Notes: generated by a model not told the origin, from the sequence alone. A DNA stretch of 64,000 nucleotides from Enterobacter cloacae subsp. cloacae ATCC 13047 (GCF_000025565.1 NC_014121.1:2666001-2730000); one strand, 5' to 3'; numbered from the stretch's first letter, positions 1-11,852 are shown. Made by a program: numbers and translations.

Positions 1-464
1 GCCAGTTTGCCGCTGGCGACCCACCCGGCGATGATCGCGGATTTATCGTCCACCAGCTGTTTTAAATCCCCCGTCAGCTCTGCCTTCAGCAGCGGCGCGC
101 CCTGCAGCATCTCCAGACAGAACAGCCGGGATGCCTGCGGATAATCACGGGAGACCTCCAGCTTCAGGCGAATGTACTCTTTGATCGCCACCAGCGGGGC
201 GAACTCCTGACGAAAGGCCTTTAGCGGCGCCAGCCAGATATCCAGGATCTGCTGCATTACTGCCACATACAGCGCCTCTTTCGACGGGTAATAGTAGAGC
301 AGATTGGTTTTGGACACCCCGGCCTGCTCCGCCACCTGTTCCAGGCGCGTGCCGTGAATGCCGAACTGTGAAAAGGTCTCCAGCGCCGCACTGAGGATGG
401 CGTGTTTTTTGGCGCTCACCGCCTGCGAACGTTTACCTGCTGTTTTCACTGCGCCTTGTGTCAT
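1..464 (-). CDS. rutR: RutR, TetR-family pyrimidine-responsive regulator (3' end cut by window edge)
   Basis: Reads MTQGAVKTAGKRSQAVSAKK from an ATG at 464 and runs off the left edge after about 154 codons; the family is about 212 residues, so the C-terminal part of the ligand domain is missing. A TetR-type helix-turn-helix is visible at about residues 30-65 (TRLEQVAEQAGVSKTNLLYY). In E. coli RutR senses uracil/thymine and represses the rut operon. It is divergent from rutA, and the 240-bp gap holds a RutR-like operator, an NtrC-like site and a sigma-54 element. Identity rests on sequence similarity plus position. Confidence 0.95.
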   Translation of the reverse strand, partial: MTQGAVKTAGKRSQAVSAKKHAILSAALETFSQFGIHGTRLEQVAEQAGVSKTNLLYYYPSKEALYVAVMQQILDIWLAPLKAFRQEFAPLVAIKEYIRLKLEVSRDYPQASRLFCLEMLQGAPLLKAELTGDLKQLVDDKSAIIAGWVASGKL

Positions 465-526
465 CCCGCTCTCCTTATTCTGCGTTGCCAACAGCATAGC
501 AAAACCCCCGCCTCGCCACGACATTC

Positions 527-543
527 TGCACTCCCATCGCGCA
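527..543 (+). promoter_or_regulatory. Candidate NtrC site upstream of rutA
   Basis: TGCACTCCCATCGCGCA resembles the NtrC enhancer 17-mer (TGCAC..N5..GTGCA) with a perfect left half and a degenerate right half. It lies about 110 bp upstream of the -24/-12 element before rutA, a normal enhancer distance. Motif reading only. Confidence 0.5.
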
Positions 544-570
544 TGAATGCCTGTTTTGTGTGCAATGTTT

Positions 571-586
571 TTGACCAGTTAGTCCA
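571..586 (+). promoter_or_regulatory. RutR operator
   Basis: TTGACCAGTTAGTCCA fits the published RutR palindrome TTGACCAnnTGGTCAA with a perfect left half and 5 of 7 matches in the right half. Its place between divergent rutR and rutA supports control of one or both genes by RutR. Confidence 0.7.
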
Positions 587-650
587 CTTTTGTCACGCTC
601 AATTCACCAACCATTGATTAACACATTAATAACAAAGCCATTTTGAAAAC

Positions 651-665
651 TGGCACTCCCTTTGC
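651..665 (+). promoter_or_regulatory. Sigma-54 promoter of the rut operon
   Basis: TGGCACTCCCTTTGC carries the -24 GG and -12 GC pairs of the sigma-54 consensus (TGGCAC-N5-TTGC), about 42 bp before the rutA ATG. E. coli rut is known to be NtrC-controlled, so the motif and biology agree. Confidence 0.85.
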
Positions 666-706
666 AAAACCCTGTTCACCTGCAACGTAGTGAAGAGAGG
701 TTCGTG

Positions 707-2487
<1,781 letters not shown>

Positions 2488-2498
2488 GGAGACATACG

Positions 2499-2885
2499 AT
2501 GCCGAAATCCGTGATTATTCCACCGGGCACCAGCACGCCGATTGCGCCGTTTGTCCCCGGCACGCTCGCCGATGGCGTGGTGTACGTCTCCGGTACCCTG
2601 CCGTTTGATAAAGACAACAACGTGGTGTTTATCAACGACCCAAAGGCGCAAACGCGCCACGTGCTGGAGACGATCAAGACCGTGATCGAAACCGCGGGTG
2701 GCACGATGGAGGATGTGACCTTCAACAGCATCTTTATCACCGACTGGAAAAACTACGCCGCGATTAACGAGATCTACGCGGAGTTCTTCCCCGGCGATAA
2801 GCCGGCCCGCTTCTGCATTCAGTGCGGGCTGGTAAAGCCGGACGCGCTGGTTGAAATCGCCACCGTTGCGCACATTGGAAAGTGA
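2499..2885 (+). CDS. rutC: RutC, aminoacrylate deaminase of the RidA/YjgF family
   Basis: 128-residue YjgF/YER057c/UK114 protein starting [20 protein letters not shown]. It speeds hydrolysis of the reactive 3-aminoacrylate made by RutB, releasing ammonium. The family core [10 protein letters not shown] and the C-terminal [20 protein letters not shown] are present, with the Arg that binds the substrate carboxylate. GAGGAG precedes the ATG. It sits 11 bp after rutB and is followed within 10 bp by rutD. Confidence 0.95.
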   Translation: MPKSVIIPPGTSTPIAPFVPGTLADGVVYVSGTLPFDKDNNVVFINDPKAQTRHVLETIKTVIETAGGTMEDVTFNSIFITDWKNYAAINEIYAEFFPGDKPARFCIQCGLVKPDALVEIATVAHIGK

Positions 2886-2892
2886 GGCTGCC

Positions 2893-3693
2893 ATGAAGCT
2901 CTCCGTCTCACCGCCCCCGTTTGACGGCGCGCCCGTCGTGGTGCTGATTGCCGGACTCGGCGGGGGCGGCAGCTACTGGTTACCCCAGCTAGCCGCGCTG
3001 GAACAGGAGTATCAGGTGGTCTGTTACGACCAGCGTGGCACCGGCAATAACCCTGACACCCTGCCGGAAGAGTACACCCTGGCGCAGATGGCCGGTGAGC
3101 TGGCACAGGCGCTGACCGCGGTCGGCATCACCCGCTACTGTGTGGTCGGCCATGCGCTGGGGGCGCTGATCGGCCTGCAACTGGCGCTCGACACCCCCGA
3201 TGCGCTCAAAGCGCTGGTGTGCGTCAACGGCTGGCTGACGCTGAATGCCCATACCCGACGCTGCTTTCAGATCCGCGAACGGCTGCTGCATGCCGGTGGC
3301 GCGCAGGCGTGGGTAGAGGCGCAGCCGCTGTTTCTCTATCCGGCAGACTGGATGGCCGCCCGCGCACCGCGTCTGGAAGCAGAAGAGGCACTGGCGCTGG
3401 CGCACTTTCAGGGCAAAAACAATCTGCTGCGCAGGCTGAACGCGCTGAAAAAGGCCGATTTTAGTCGCCATGCCGCCCGCATGGCCTGCCCGGTGCACCT
3501 TATCTGTTCCGCCGATGACCTGCTGGTGCCCTCTGTCTGCTCGTCTGAGCTGCAGGCGGCGCTCCCGCACAGCCACAGCGTGGTGATGCGCCAGGGCGGC
3601 CATGCCTGCAACGTCACCGAGCCGGAAACGTTTAATACCCTGTTGCTGAACGGGCTTGCCAGCCTGCTGCACAGCCATGAACCCGCTTTATAA
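2893..3693 (+). CDS. rutD: RutD, alpha/beta-hydrolase of pyrimidine degradation
   Basis: 266 residues, the length of E. coli RutD. The fold is alpha/beta hydrolase, starting with GLGGGGSYW, then the nucleophile-elbow region VVGHALGAL, where Ala takes the place of the usual Ser. A late GGHACN supplies the His. RutD is assigned to aminoacrylate/carbamate hydrolysis in vivo. GTGAGG precedes the ATG at 2893. It lies between rutC and rutE with short gaps. Confidence 0.94.
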   Translation: MKLSVSPPPFDGAPVVVLIAGLGGGGSYWLPQLAALEQEYQVVCYDQRGTGNNPDTLPEEYTLAQMAGELAQALTAVGITRYCVVGHALGALIGLQLALDTPDALKALVCVNGWLTLNAHTRRCFQIRERLLHAGGAQAWVEAQPLFLYPADWMAARAPRLEAEEALALAHFQGKNNLLRRLNALKKADFSRHAARMACPVHLICSADDLLVPSVCSSELQAALPHSHSVVMRQGGHACNVTEPETFNTLLLNGLASLLHSHEPAL

Positions 3694-3702
3694 GGAGTTT
3701 CG

Positions 3703-4293
3703 ATGAGCGAAGCCATTACCTCTGCCGCGCTGGATTCACTGTTCACCGGCGCACGCACCCACAACGGCTGGCTGGACATACCGGTCAGCGACGAGACGCT
3801 GCGCGAGATCTACGACCTGATGAAATGGGGGCCTACCTCCGCTAACTGTTCCCCGGCCCGTATTGTGTTTGTGCGCAGCGCAGAGGGTAAAGAGAAGCTG
3901 CGCCCCGCACTCTCCAGCGGCAACCTGGAGAAAACCCTCACCGCACCGGTCACCGCGATTGTGGCGTGGGACACGGAATTTTATGAGCGTCTGCCTGAAC
4001 TGTTCCCGCACGGGGATGCGAAGAGCTGGTTTACCACCAGCCCCGCGCACGCTGAAGAGACCGCCTTTCGCAACAGCTCCATGCAGGCCGCTTATCTCAT
4101 CTTTGCCTGTCGCGCCCTGGGGCTGGACACCGGCCCGATGTCCGGTTTTGACCGGCAAAAAGTCGACGAAGCCTTTTTCACCGGCACGCTGCTGAAAAGC
4201 AATCTGCTGATCAATATCGGCTATGGCGATGTGGGAAAACTCTACGGCCGTCTGCCGCGCCTGGCCTTTGAAGACGCCTGCGGGCTGGCGTAA
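3703..4293 (+). CDS. rutE: RutE, malonic semialdehyde reductase (nitroreductase-like)
   Basis: 196-residue flavoprotein of the nitroreductase fold that reduces the toxic malonic semialdehyde end product to 3-hydroxypropionate. The [17 protein letters not shown] segment near residue 45 is the family FMN-binding region. AAGGAG lies just before the ATG; 9 bp follow rutD and 9 bp precede rutF, so it is part of the same transcript. Confidence 0.95.
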   Translation: MSEAITSAALDSLFTGARTHNGWLDIPVSDETLREIYDLMKWGPTSANCSPARIVFVRSAEGKEKLRPALSSGNLEKTLTAPVTAIVAWDTEFYERLPELFPHGDAKSWFTTSPAHAEETAFRNSSMQAAYLIFACRALGLDTGPMSGFDRQKVDEAFFTGTLLKSNLLINIGYGDVGKLYGRLPRLAFEDACGLA

Positions 4294-4302
4294 GGAGCCA
4301 TC

Positions 4303-4797
4303 ATGACGACACCCGATAAACAAACCTTTCGCGATGCCATGGCCTGTGTGGGCGCGGCGGTCAATATCATCACCACCGACGGCCCTGCTGGCAGAGCGGG
4401 CTTCACCGCCAGCGCCGTATGCAGCGTCACCGACTCGCCCCCGACGCTATTGGTGTGTCTTAACCGCGGCGCGTCCGTCTGGCCGACGTTTAGCGAAAAC
4501 CGCACCCTGTGCGTCAACACCCTGAGCGCCGGACAGGAGCCACTCTCCAACCTGTTTGGCGGCAAAACGCCGATGGAAGATCGCTTCGCCGCTGCCCGCT
4601 GGCAGACGGGCGAGACGGGCTGCCCGCGTCTGGAGGAGGCGCTGGCCTCGTTTGATTGCCGTATCAGCCAGGTGGTCAGCGTCGGCACCCACGACATTCT
4701 GTTTTGCGACATCGTGTCCATTATCCGCCACCCTGCCCCGCAGGGGCTGGTGTGGTTTGACCGCGGCTACCACGCGCTTATGCGACCCGCCTGTTAA
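4303..4797 (+). CDS. rutF: RutF, flavin reductase for RutA
   Basis: 164-residue flavin:NADH reductase of the HpaC/flavin_reduct family, supplying reduced flavin to RutA. Seen: [19 protein letters not shown] and the flavin-binding [23 protein letters not shown] core. An AAGGAG box precedes the ATG. Full family length, in operon order between rutE and rutG. Confidence 0.95.
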   Translation: MTTPDKQTFRDAMACVGAAVNIITTDGPAGRAGFTASAVCSVTDSPPTLLVCLNRGASVWPTFSENRTLCVNTLSAGQEPLSNLFGGKTPMEDRFAAARWQTGETGCPRLEEALASFDCRISQVVSVGTHDILFCDIVSIIRHPAPQGLVWFDRGYHALMRPAC

Positions 4798-4818
4798 CCC
4801 TTCTTAAGGAAGCAGCTC

Positions 4819-6147
4819 ATGGCAATGTTCGGATTTCCCCACTGGCAGTTGAAATCGACCTCTACAGAACCTGGCGTGGTCGCGCCAGATGAACGGCTCC
4901 CGCTCGGGCAAACCCTGGTGATGGGCGTCCAGCACGCGGTCGCCATGTTTGGTGCAACGGTGCTGATGCCGATGCTGATGGGCCTTGATCCCAATCTCTC
5001 CATTCTGATGTCGGGTATTGGCACCCTGCTATTCTTTTTTGTCACCGGCGGGCGCGTGCCCAGCTATCTGGGCTCCAGCGCCGCCTTTGTCGGCGTGGTC
5101 ATCGCCACCACCGGGTTTAACGGTCAGGGGATCAACCCCAACCTCAGCGTCGCCCTCGGCGGCATTATCGCCTGTGGTCTTGTCTATACCCTGATTGGCG
5201 TCGTGGTGATGAAGATCGGAACCCGCTGGATCGAGCGAATGATGCCGCCAGTGGTTACCGGCGCGGTGGTGATGGCGATTGGCCTGAACCTGGCGCCAAT
5301 TGCCGTGAAGAGTGTCTCCGGCTCGCCGTTTGAGAGCTGGATGGCGGTGATCACCGTGCTGTGTATCGGTCTGGTGGCGGTATTCACCCGCGGCATGGTT
5401 CAGCGTCTGCTGATTCTGGTCGGGCTGATTGTGGCCTGTCTGATCTACGCCCTGCTGGCCAATGTCTTTGGTTTCGGCAAGCCTGTCGACTTTACCCTGC
5501 TCCATCAGGCTGCCTGGTTCGGTCTGCCGCAGATCACGTCGCCAACCTTTAACACGCAGGCGATGATGCTTATCGCCCCTGTCGCGGTGATCCTGGTGGC
5601 GGAGAACTTAGGGCACCTGAAGGCCGTGGCGGGCATGACCGGGCGCAGTATGGATCCGTATATGGGGCGCGCGTTTGTCGGGGATGGCCTGGCGACGATG
5701 CTTTCCGGGTCGGTGGGCGGCAGCGGTGTCACCACCTACGCCGAGAACATTGGCGTGATGGCGGTAACGAAAGTCTACTCCACGCTGGTGTTCGTGGCGG
5801 CGGCGGTCATGGCGATGCTGCTCGGCTTCTCACCTAAATTTGGTGCGCTGATCCACACCATTCCCTCGCCGGTCATCGGCGGCGCATCGATTGTGGTGTT
5901 CGGGTTGATTGCCGTGGCGGGAGCGCGCATCTGGGTACAGCATCGCGTCGATCTCAGCCAGAACAGTAACCTGATTATGGTGGCGGTCACGCTGGTGCTG
6001 GGTGCAGGTGATTTTGCCCTGACGCTGGGCGGGTTTACGGTTGGCGGGATTGGTACGGCGACCTTTGGGGCGATCCTGCTTAATGCCCTGCTGAGCCGCC
6101 GGAAAGGGGATGAAGCGCAAGGGGAAGCCATCACCCCCTCCACCTGA
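4819..6147 (+). CDS. rutG: RutG, uracil/pyrimidine permease (NCS2)
   Basis: 442-residue inner-membrane protein of the nucleobase-cation symporter-2 (uracil/xanthine permease) family, many hydrophobic segments, with QHAVAMFGATVL near the start and the NLGHLKAVAGMTG stretch around residue 260 typical of UraA-type carriers. As last rut gene it probably brings in the pyrimidine. TAAGGAAG lies upstream of the ATG. A REP sequence follows the stop. Confidence 0.95.
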   Translation: MAMFGFPHWQLKSTSTEPGVVAPDERLPLGQTLVMGVQHAVAMFGATVLMPMLMGLDPNLSILMSGIGTLLFFFVTGGRVPSYLGSSAAFVGVVIATTGFNGQGINPNLSVALGGIIACGLVYTLIGVVVMKIGTRWIERMMPPVVTGAVVMAIGLNLAPIAVKSVSGSPFESWMAVITVLCIGLVAVFTRGMVQRLLILVGLIVACLIYALLANVFGFGKPVDFTLLHQAAWFGLPQITSPTFNTQAMMLIAPVAVILVAENLGHLKAVAGMTGRSMDPYMGRAFVGDGLATMLSGSVGGSGVTTYAENIGVMAVTKVYSTLVFVAAAVMAMLLGFSPKFGALIHTIPSPVIGGASIVVFGLIAVAGARIWVQHRVDLSQNSNLIMVAVTLVLGAGDFALTLGGFTVGGIGTATFGAILLNALLSRRKGDEAQGEAITPST

Positions 6148-6163
6148 TATAAAGGCCCCTTAC

Positions 6164-6193
6164 TTGCCGGGTGACGCTGCGCTTACCCGGCAA
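6164..6193. repeat. Single REP sequence between rutG and the DMT gene
   Basis: TTGCCGGGTGACGCTGCGCTTACCCGGCAA folds as a GC-rich imperfect palindrome with the enterobacterial REP core (GGTG.CGCTGCGCTTACC). It overlaps the last codons of the minus-strand transporter gene and separates two convergent genes, a usual REP location. Confidence 0.8.
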
Positions 6194-7076
6194 TCGCCTT
6201 ACGTCTTTTTTTGAGCTTTAGCTCACTCACCAGCACCCCAACAACGATAAACGCCGCGCCGACCAGCGCCAGCAGCGGTAAGCGTTCTCCGGCAATGCGT
6301 CCAAAAATCCCCGCCCAGACCGGCTCCCCGGTGTAGATCACCGTCGCCCGCGTCGGCGACACGCTGCGCTGTGCCCAGTTCATGGTCACCTGAATAATGG
6401 CGCTGAAAATACCCAGTCCCACTGCCACCACCACCAGCCCGGCAGACATCGGCGGAACCGACTCCCCTGCCGGAACCATCGTCGCGAACGCCACCAGCGA
6501 CGCCGTGGCAAGCTGTACCACCGTGACGCGCTTAACGTCGACCTTCCCGGCCCAGGCGCTAATGAGGATAATTTCCGCGGCAATCGCAATGGCTCCCACC
6601 AGGGTAATGATCTCGCCCGGCCCCATTGCCAGCAGGTTATTTTCCGGCCCGGCCAGCAAAATCAGGCCGATGAACGCCAGCACAATACCAATGCAGGACA
6701 TCACACCCGGCAGGCGTCCCAGACACAGCCATTGCAGTAACGGCACCAGCGGCACATACATGGCGGTGATAAAGGCCGATTTACTGCTGGAGATTGACTG
6801 TAACCCCCACGTCTGCAGGCTATACCCCATGGCAATCGCCACGCCAATCGCCACCCCGGCCTTGAGCTCCTGCAGGGTCAGCCCGCGCAGGGTTTTCAAC
6901 GAGATCAACCCCACGGCAATCGCTGCTGTCGCAAAACGCAGGCCGACAAAGAAGAACGGATCGCTCAGGGTGACCGCATACTGGACGGCGAGAAAGGTTC
7001 CGCCCCAGAACATGGTGATCAGAATGAGGATCGCTTCCTGAGGTTTGACGGAGAAGGTAAAACGAGAAACAGACAT
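6183..7076 (-). CDS. DMT-superfamily (EamA) transporter
   Basis: 297 residues, about ten hydrophobic segments forming two EamA repeats (roughly 15-145 and 160-290), Lys/Arg-rich tail ELKLKKRRK. Such inner-membrane proteins export or import metabolites; the substrate cannot be read. The GGTFLAVQYAV and FITAMYVPLVPLLQW motifs are family-typical. It is convergent with rutG and about 120 bp beyond the end of ymdF. E. coli K-12 lacks a gene here. Confidence 0.85.
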   Translation of the reverse strand: MSVSRFTFSVKPQEAILILITMFWGGTFLAVQYAVTLSDPFFFVGLRFATAAIAVGLISLKTLRGLTLQELKAGVAIGVAIAMGYSLQTWGLQSISSSKSAFITAMYVPLVPLLQWLCLGRLPGVMSCIGIVLAFIGLILLAGPENNLLAMGPGEIITLVGAIAIAAEIILISAWAGKVDVKRVTVVQLATASLVAFATMVPAGESVPPMSAGLVVVAVGLGIFSAIIQVTMNWAQRSVSPTRATVIYTGEPVWAGIFGRIAGERLPLLALVGAAFIVVGVLVSELKLKKRRKAIAG

Positions 7077-7153
7077 GAGGCACCAGAACGTAGAATGAAC
7101 GGACTAGTGTGCGATGCCTTTGATTGCAGTTCAATGTTACAGAAATAAAAAAA

Positions 7154-7173
7154 CCGCCGGGAGAACCCGGCGG
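7154..7173 (-). terminator. Rho-independent terminator of ymdF
   Basis: An 8-bp GC stem (CCGCCGGG/CCCGGCGG) with an AGAA loop is followed on the minus strand by TTTTTTTATTT. It lies 24 nt beyond the ymdF stop. Confidence 0.9.
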
Positions 7174-7196
7174 CAGAGGTCTTTCAACCCGGCGAC

Positions 7197-7367
7197 TTAC
7201 TTATTGCCGCCATGGCTGTTTTTACCCCCTTTTTTGCCAGCCTCAGATGCGCGCTGAGGGTCATTTTTAAAATTACCCCCGCTATGCTGGCCACCTTTAC
7301 GGCCTGCTTCTGATGCTCTTTCACGATCTTCGGCGAAATTGCCTGAACCACCACGATGGTTTGCCAT
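7197..7367 (-). CDS. ymdF: YmdF, KGG-motif stress protein
   Basis: 56 residues, Gly/Lys-rich, starting MANHRGGSGNFAEDRERASE, with two KGG-type repeats (ERASEAGRKGGQHSGGNF and QRASEAGKKGGKNSHGG) as in the YciG/YmdF/GsiB (con-10-like) family. These small hydrophilic proteins are general-stress associated; the biochemical role is unclear. Position between rut and wrbA matches E. coli ymdF. AGAG lies upstream of the ATG. Divergent from wrbA. Confidence 0.88.
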   Translation of the reverse strand: MANHRGGSGNFAEDRERASEAGRKGGQHSGGNFKNDPQRASEAGKKGGKNSHGGNK

Positions 7368-8355
<988 letters not shown>

Positions 8356-8373
8356 CTCAACAGGAGGACAAGC

Positions 8374-8601
8374 ATGCCAACTCAAGAATCCAAAGCTCAC
8401 CACGTGGGCGAATGGGCAAGTTTACGCAATACCTCTCCGGAGATCGCCGAAGCCATTTTTGAAGTCGCGAAATACGATGAAAAACTGGCAGAGCAGATTT
8501 GGGAAGAAGGCAATGATGAAGTGCTGGTACGCGCCTTCGAAAAAACGGACAAAGACTCGCTCTTCTGGGGTGAGCAAACCATCGAACGTAAAAACGTCTG
8601 A
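8374..8601 (+). CDS. yccJ: YccJ, small protein cotranscribed with wrbA
   Basis: 75 residues, acidic, [20 protein letters not shown] onward, matching enterobacterial YccJ. No known catalytic motif and no membrane segment; function unknown. An AGGAGG box 8 nt before the ATG and the 18-bp gap argue for a wrbA-yccJ operon. A hairpin follows the stop. Confidence 0.92.
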   Translation: MPTQESKAHHVGEWASLRNTSPEIAEAIFEVAKYDEKLAEQIWEEGNDEVLVRAFEKTDKDSLFWGEQTIERKNV

Positions 8602-8607
8602 GCGTTT

Positions 8608-8627
8608 CCCCCCGCCTGCGCGGGGGG
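8608..8627. terminator. Hairpin between convergent yccJ and agp
   Basis: CCCCCCGC-CTGC-GCGGGGGG forms an 8-bp GC stem a few bases after yccJ and just after the agp stop on the other strand. The T-tract is weak on both strands, so efficiency is uncertain. Confidence 0.65.
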
Positions 8628-8633
8628 ATTATC

Positions 8634-9875
8634 TTATTTCGCCGCGTCGTTCATCACCGTATTAAATTTATCGATCGGGCAAAAACCGTTCGCATCCACC
8701 GGACACCCCTTCAGTTCCAGCGTCACGCGCTGCGCCGGAGACTGCAGCGACAGCACGCTGGCGTTACGCAGCTGCTCTGAGCTCTGATACACATACTCAA
8801 TTTTCATCAGCTCGCGGTTGCCGTTTTTGTCGTGCCAGCGCTGGAAGACAATTTTGCCGCCGATTGGGGTGCGCTCCTGCTGGTCATGCAGCTGGTACGG
8901 CTTGAAGTCCAGCGCCGTCAGCAGAGAGGCAATGTTGGAGTCATGCCCCACCAGCAGGGTGATTTTCGGCGCTTTTGCCTGATCGGTCACCAGGGCGTTA
9001 TCGATATACTTCACCAGCGGTTTGGCGACGTTTTGCGCCACCTCGGTTGAGGTAAACAGCGAGTCCTGATATCCGTTTTTCAGCTTCGACAATACGCGCC
9101 ACTGCTGGTCGGTTTTAATCTCTCCCCAGGCCACCTGGTCGGCCGGGAAGCCTTCGTAATACTGCAGCGTGAACGCATCCACCAGCGAGTTGCCCACTTT
9201 CAGCGGCCCGGAAACGCCCGGTTCTTTTTCGTAGTCGGCGCTGAAGGTGTCTTTCGCGTCTGCCAGTGAACAGACTTTTTTCTCTTTGCATGACGGCGAA
9301 TCGGCGTAGTTCGTCATCTGCTCCAGCAGCTTATAGCTTTCGCCAAGCTGCATTTTCTGCCGCTCGGACTCCATCGCCTTGAGCGCTTTTTCGCGGAATT
9401 CCGGCGAGTTATCGGTAATTACCGGATTAAAGGTTGGGTCCATGGTGCCCATTTTGTCCTGATGGTGCACAGGCACGTCGCAGCCCGGGAAAGCCCCGGT
9501 AATGAAGAACTGCGCGGTGGCCACGGTGCGCTGCAGGCTGTTGGCGTAAGCATAAACGCTCTCCGCCGGTGGACATTCTCCCGTCTTCACCATCCCCTGC
9601 TGGGCCAGCCACTCGCGCATGTAGTGCCCCATGTAAACCTCCAGCACGCCACCTTTGGTGGTGAGCTGACCGCCCGGCACTTCCCATTCAGGCCATTGCT
9701 TTGGCGTGGACTGCTCCAGCACGCTGCCGTTATTGGCGAGCGGTGCGCGCAGGTTGTGACGGCTCATAATTAAAACTTGCTCCAGCTGATACCCTTCCGG
9801 CGTCTCTTGCGCCTGCACCCCGGAGGCTGCTGAAAAGAGACCGGCTACGGCCACCGCGAGTAGTGCTTTTCTCAT
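8634..9875 (-). CDS. agp: Agp, periplasmic glucose-1-phosphatase
   Basis: 413-residue histidine acid phosphatase with a signal peptide ([22 protein letters not shown], cut after about residue 22). The catalytic motif MSRHNLRAP (His about 40) replaces the usual RHGxRxP with RHNLRAP, as in E. coli Agp; the proton-donor motif GHDSN lies near residue 312. Frees glucose from glucose-1-phosphate, and has some phytase activity, in the periplasm. Convergent with yccJ as in E. coli. Confidence 0.96.
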   Translation of the reverse strand: MRKALLAVAVAGLFSAASGVQAQETPEGYQLEQVLIMSRHNLRAPLANNGSVLEQSTPKQWPEWEVPGGQLTTKGGVLEVYMGHYMREWLAQQGMVKTGECPPAESVYAYANSLQRTVATAQFFITGAFPGCDVPVHHQDKMGTMDPTFNPVITDNSPEFREKALKAMESERQKMQLGESYKLLEQMTNYADSPSCKEKKVCSLADAKDTFSADYEKEPGVSGPLKVGNSLVDAFTLQYYEGFPADQVAWGEIKTDQQWRVLSKLKNGYQDSLFTSTEVAQNVAKPLVKYIDNALVTDQAKAPKITLLVGHDSNIASLLTALDFKPYQLHDQQERTPIGGKIVFQRWHDKNGNRELMKIEYVYQSSEQLRNASVLSLQSPAQRVTLELKGCPVDANGFCPIDKFNTVMNDAAK

Positions 9876-9987
9876 CCCTAATTCCTCACTCGTTTTAAAA
9901 TGTCGCGTTCAGTGTGACAGAACCGTGACAATTTTCCGGGAAGCATTTCTCAAACTGATGAATAACACGCTTACCCGGTGAGCAGAT

Positions 9988-10006
9988 TAGTTTTATAATA
10001 AAACTA
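9988..10006. promoter_or_regulatory. Palindrome upstream of HxlR gene (candidate operator)
   Basis: TAGTTTTATAATAAAACTA is a perfect 8-bp inverted repeat around TAA, 21 bp before the GTG start of the HxlR-type gene. A related element (TAGTTGCATTATAAAACCA) recurs at 10510 before the dehydrogenase gene, suggesting auto- and target-gene control. Confidence 0.55.
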
Positions 10007-10027
10007 CATACGCCCGGAGATTTGCCT

Positions 10028-10471
10028 GTGAAACGCACCCGTCTTGAAGAGAGTACCTGCCCTGTCGCCCGTTCGCTGGATATCATCGGCGACTGGTGGT
10101 CGCTGCTGATTGTTCGCGACGCATTGCGTGGGATTAAACGCTTCGGCGAGTTCCAGAAAAGCCTCGGTATCGCGAAAAACATGCTGACCGCGCGGCTAAA
10201 ACTGCTGGTCGATGAAGGCATCCTCCGGCTCCAGCCCGCCTCCGACGGCAGCGCCTGGCAGGAATACGTTCTGACCGACAAGGGACGCGCACTCCAGACG
10301 GTGCTGGTGGCCCTGTCCCAGTGGGGCAATGAATTTTTGTTCGCGGAAAACGAATGCGGCACCGTTCTCGTTGATAGCGAACAGCGCAAACCGCTGCGTA
10401 AACTGCTGCTTATTGCCGACGATGGCCGCGAACTGACGCCTGAAGAGATCGTGGCCAAACTCCCCTCCTGA
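10028..10471 (+). CDS. HxlR-family winged-helix regulator
   Basis: 147 residues from a GTG start. The HxlR domain spans about 10-100, with CPVARSLDIIGDWWSLLIVRDAL at its start, where the family Cys sits. HxlR proteins often sense electrophiles or redox and control a neighbouring oxidoreductase. I chose the GTG at 10028 because GGAGA lies 8 nt upstream; the TTG two codons earlier is too close to that box. A short-chain dehydrogenase gene follows on the same strand after 125 bp. Target and ligand unknown. Confidence 0.85.
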   Translation: MKRTRLEESTCPVARSLDIIGDWWSLLIVRDALRGIKRFGEFQKSLGIAKNMLTARLKLLVDEGILRLQPASDGSAWQEYVLTDKGRALQTVLVALSQWGNEFLFAENECGTVLVDSEQRKPLRKLLLIADDGRELTPEEIVAKLPS

Positions 10472-10509
10472 TCGTTACCGACGGCAAAAGCACAAAATGA
10501 CCACCAATA

Positions 10510-10563
10510 TAGTTGCATTATAAAACCAAATAGCAGACAGTGAATTAAGTTTCATATTGAAAC
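10510..10563. promoter_or_regulatory. Operator-like elements before the SDR gene
   Basis: Holds TAGTTGCATTATAAAACCA (10510-10528), a degenerate copy of the palindrome at 9988, and GTTTCATATTGAAAC (10549-10563), a perfect 6-bp inverted repeat. The decamer AAACCAAATA occurs twice. These lie 35-90 bp before the dehydrogenase start. Binding by the neighbouring HxlR protein is inferred. Confidence 0.45.
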
Positions 10564-10596
10564 CAAATAACCCACTTTGCTTTGAGGTAACACACG

Positions 10597-11391
10597 ATGA
10601 CTACGCAAATCACTACCGCCCTGATTACGGGTGCCTCTTCCGGGATTGGTGCCGTCTATGCCGATCGCCTTGCCGCGCGCGGCGCTAACCTGGTCCTGGT
10701 CGCCCGCCGCGAGGATCGGCTGCAAACCCTCGCCGCCGACCTGCGCGCGCGCTATGGCGTGACCGTCGATATTCTGGTGGCCGATCTCACCGATGAAACC
10801 GGGATCCGCGCGGTAGAAGACGAACTGCGTAGCAATACCGCCATTGATGCGCTGGTTAACAACGCCGGCACCGCGCAGATGGCGCCGTTCCTCGCGGGCG
10901 ATGTGGCCCAGCATCAGGCCATTAACACCCTCAATACCACGGCGCTGATGCGTCTGACCTATGCGATCCTGCCGCGCCTGGCGCAGAATAACCACGGTAC
11001 GCTTATCAATATCGCCTCGGTGTTGTCCCTGCACGTGCGTGCAGGCAGCGCGCTGTACAGCGCCACCAAAGCCTGGGTGCTCAGCTTTACCCGTGGGTTA
11101 CAGGAGGAGTTTGCCGACAGCAACCTGCGTATTCAGGCCGTGTTACCCGCCGCGACGGCAACAGAAATCTGGCAGCATTCCGGCGTGACGGTGAACGATC
11201 TGCCGGAAGGCTCGGTGATGACCACTGACGATATGGTGGATGCTTCGCTGGCGGGTCTGGATCAGGGCGAGCTGATTACCATTCCGCCAATGCATGATGC
11301 CAGCCTGTGGGATCGCTACGAAACGGCACGTCTGGAACTGTTTAACAGCGCCCGCACCGGCATCCCGGCGCCGCGCTATGTAAAACAGTAG
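10597..11391 (+). CDS. Short-chain dehydrogenase/reductase (SDR)
   Basis: 264 residues, Rossmann fold. NAD(P)-binding TGASSGIG at residues 10-17, RRED near 40 suggesting NADP, NNAG near 90, and catalytic Ser plus YSATK around residues 140-160. The substrate cannot be deduced. GAGG lies 15 nt before the ATG, somewhat far. Paired with the upstream HxlR regulator; tail-to-tail with the next HxlR gene after 1 bp. Confidence 0.88.
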   Translation: MTTQITTALITGASSGIGAVYADRLAARGANLVLVARREDRLQTLAADLRARYGVTVDILVADLTDETGIRAVEDELRSNTAIDALVNNAGTAQMAPFLAGDVAQHQAINTLNTTALMRLTYAILPRLAQNNHGTLINIASVLSLHVRAGSALYSATKAWVLSFTRGLQEEFADSNLRIQAVLPAATATEIWQHSGVTVNDLPEGSVMTTDDMVDASLAGLDQGELITIPPMHDASLWDRYETARLELFNSARTGIPAPRYVKQ

Positions 11392-11392
11392 G

Positions 11393-11752
11393 CTAACGCT
11401 CAAGCTGGTCGCCGTACTCACTCATCCAGGCGGCCAGCGGCGAGAGCGCCCCTTGCAGGGTCAACCCCAGCCCCGTTATCTGATACTCCACGCGCGGTGG
11501 GATCTCCGGGTAAACCGTGCGCGACACCAGCCCGCGCTGTTCGAACAGCCTGAGCTGCTTCGTGAGTTCTTTTTGCGTGATGGGGGCGGTAGCGCGCAGC
11601 AGATCGCCAAAGCGTACCGGCGCATTGAGGATAATCAGGCGATAAAGAACAGGGATCGCCCACTTCCCGGAAATCAGGTTCACAAACTGCGTCATCGGGC
11701 AGACATAAACCTCAGAATTTTTTTCACAACGTATATCGAGCAATTCCGCCAT
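11393..11752 (-). CDS. Second HxlR-family regulator
   Basis: 119 residues. HxlR domain from about 15 to 105; conserved CPMTQFVNLISGKWAIPVLYRL places the family Cys at residue 18. Divergent from the SDR gene at 11853 across a 100-bp gap containing a widely spaced inverted repeat, a classic arrangement for a repressor of an oxidoreductase gene. Inducer unknown. Confidence 0.87.
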   Translation of the reverse strand: MAELLDIRCEKNSEVYVCPMTQFVNLISGKWAIPVLYRLIILNAPVRFGDLLRATAPITQKELTKQLRLFEQRGLVSRTVYPEIPPRVEYQITGLGLTLQGALSPLAAWMSEYGDQLER

Positions 11753-11770
11753 AGCACACCTCTTGCCGCA

Positions 11771-11809
11771 TTAGTATCCAATTGGTACCTGGTTTCCTTT
11801 CGATACTAA
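11771..11809. promoter_or_regulatory. Inverted repeat between HxlR gene and SDR gene
   Basis: TTAGTATC (11771-11778) and its exact complement GATACTAA (11802-11809) flank 23 bp that contain a GGTACC palindrome. It sits midway in the 100-bp divergent gap and is the likeliest operator of the HxlR protein at 11393. Confidence 0.55.
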
Positions 11810-11852
11810 CGTTTCTATAGTGCTTTCTCCAGAGACATTTCAGGAGAAGAAC

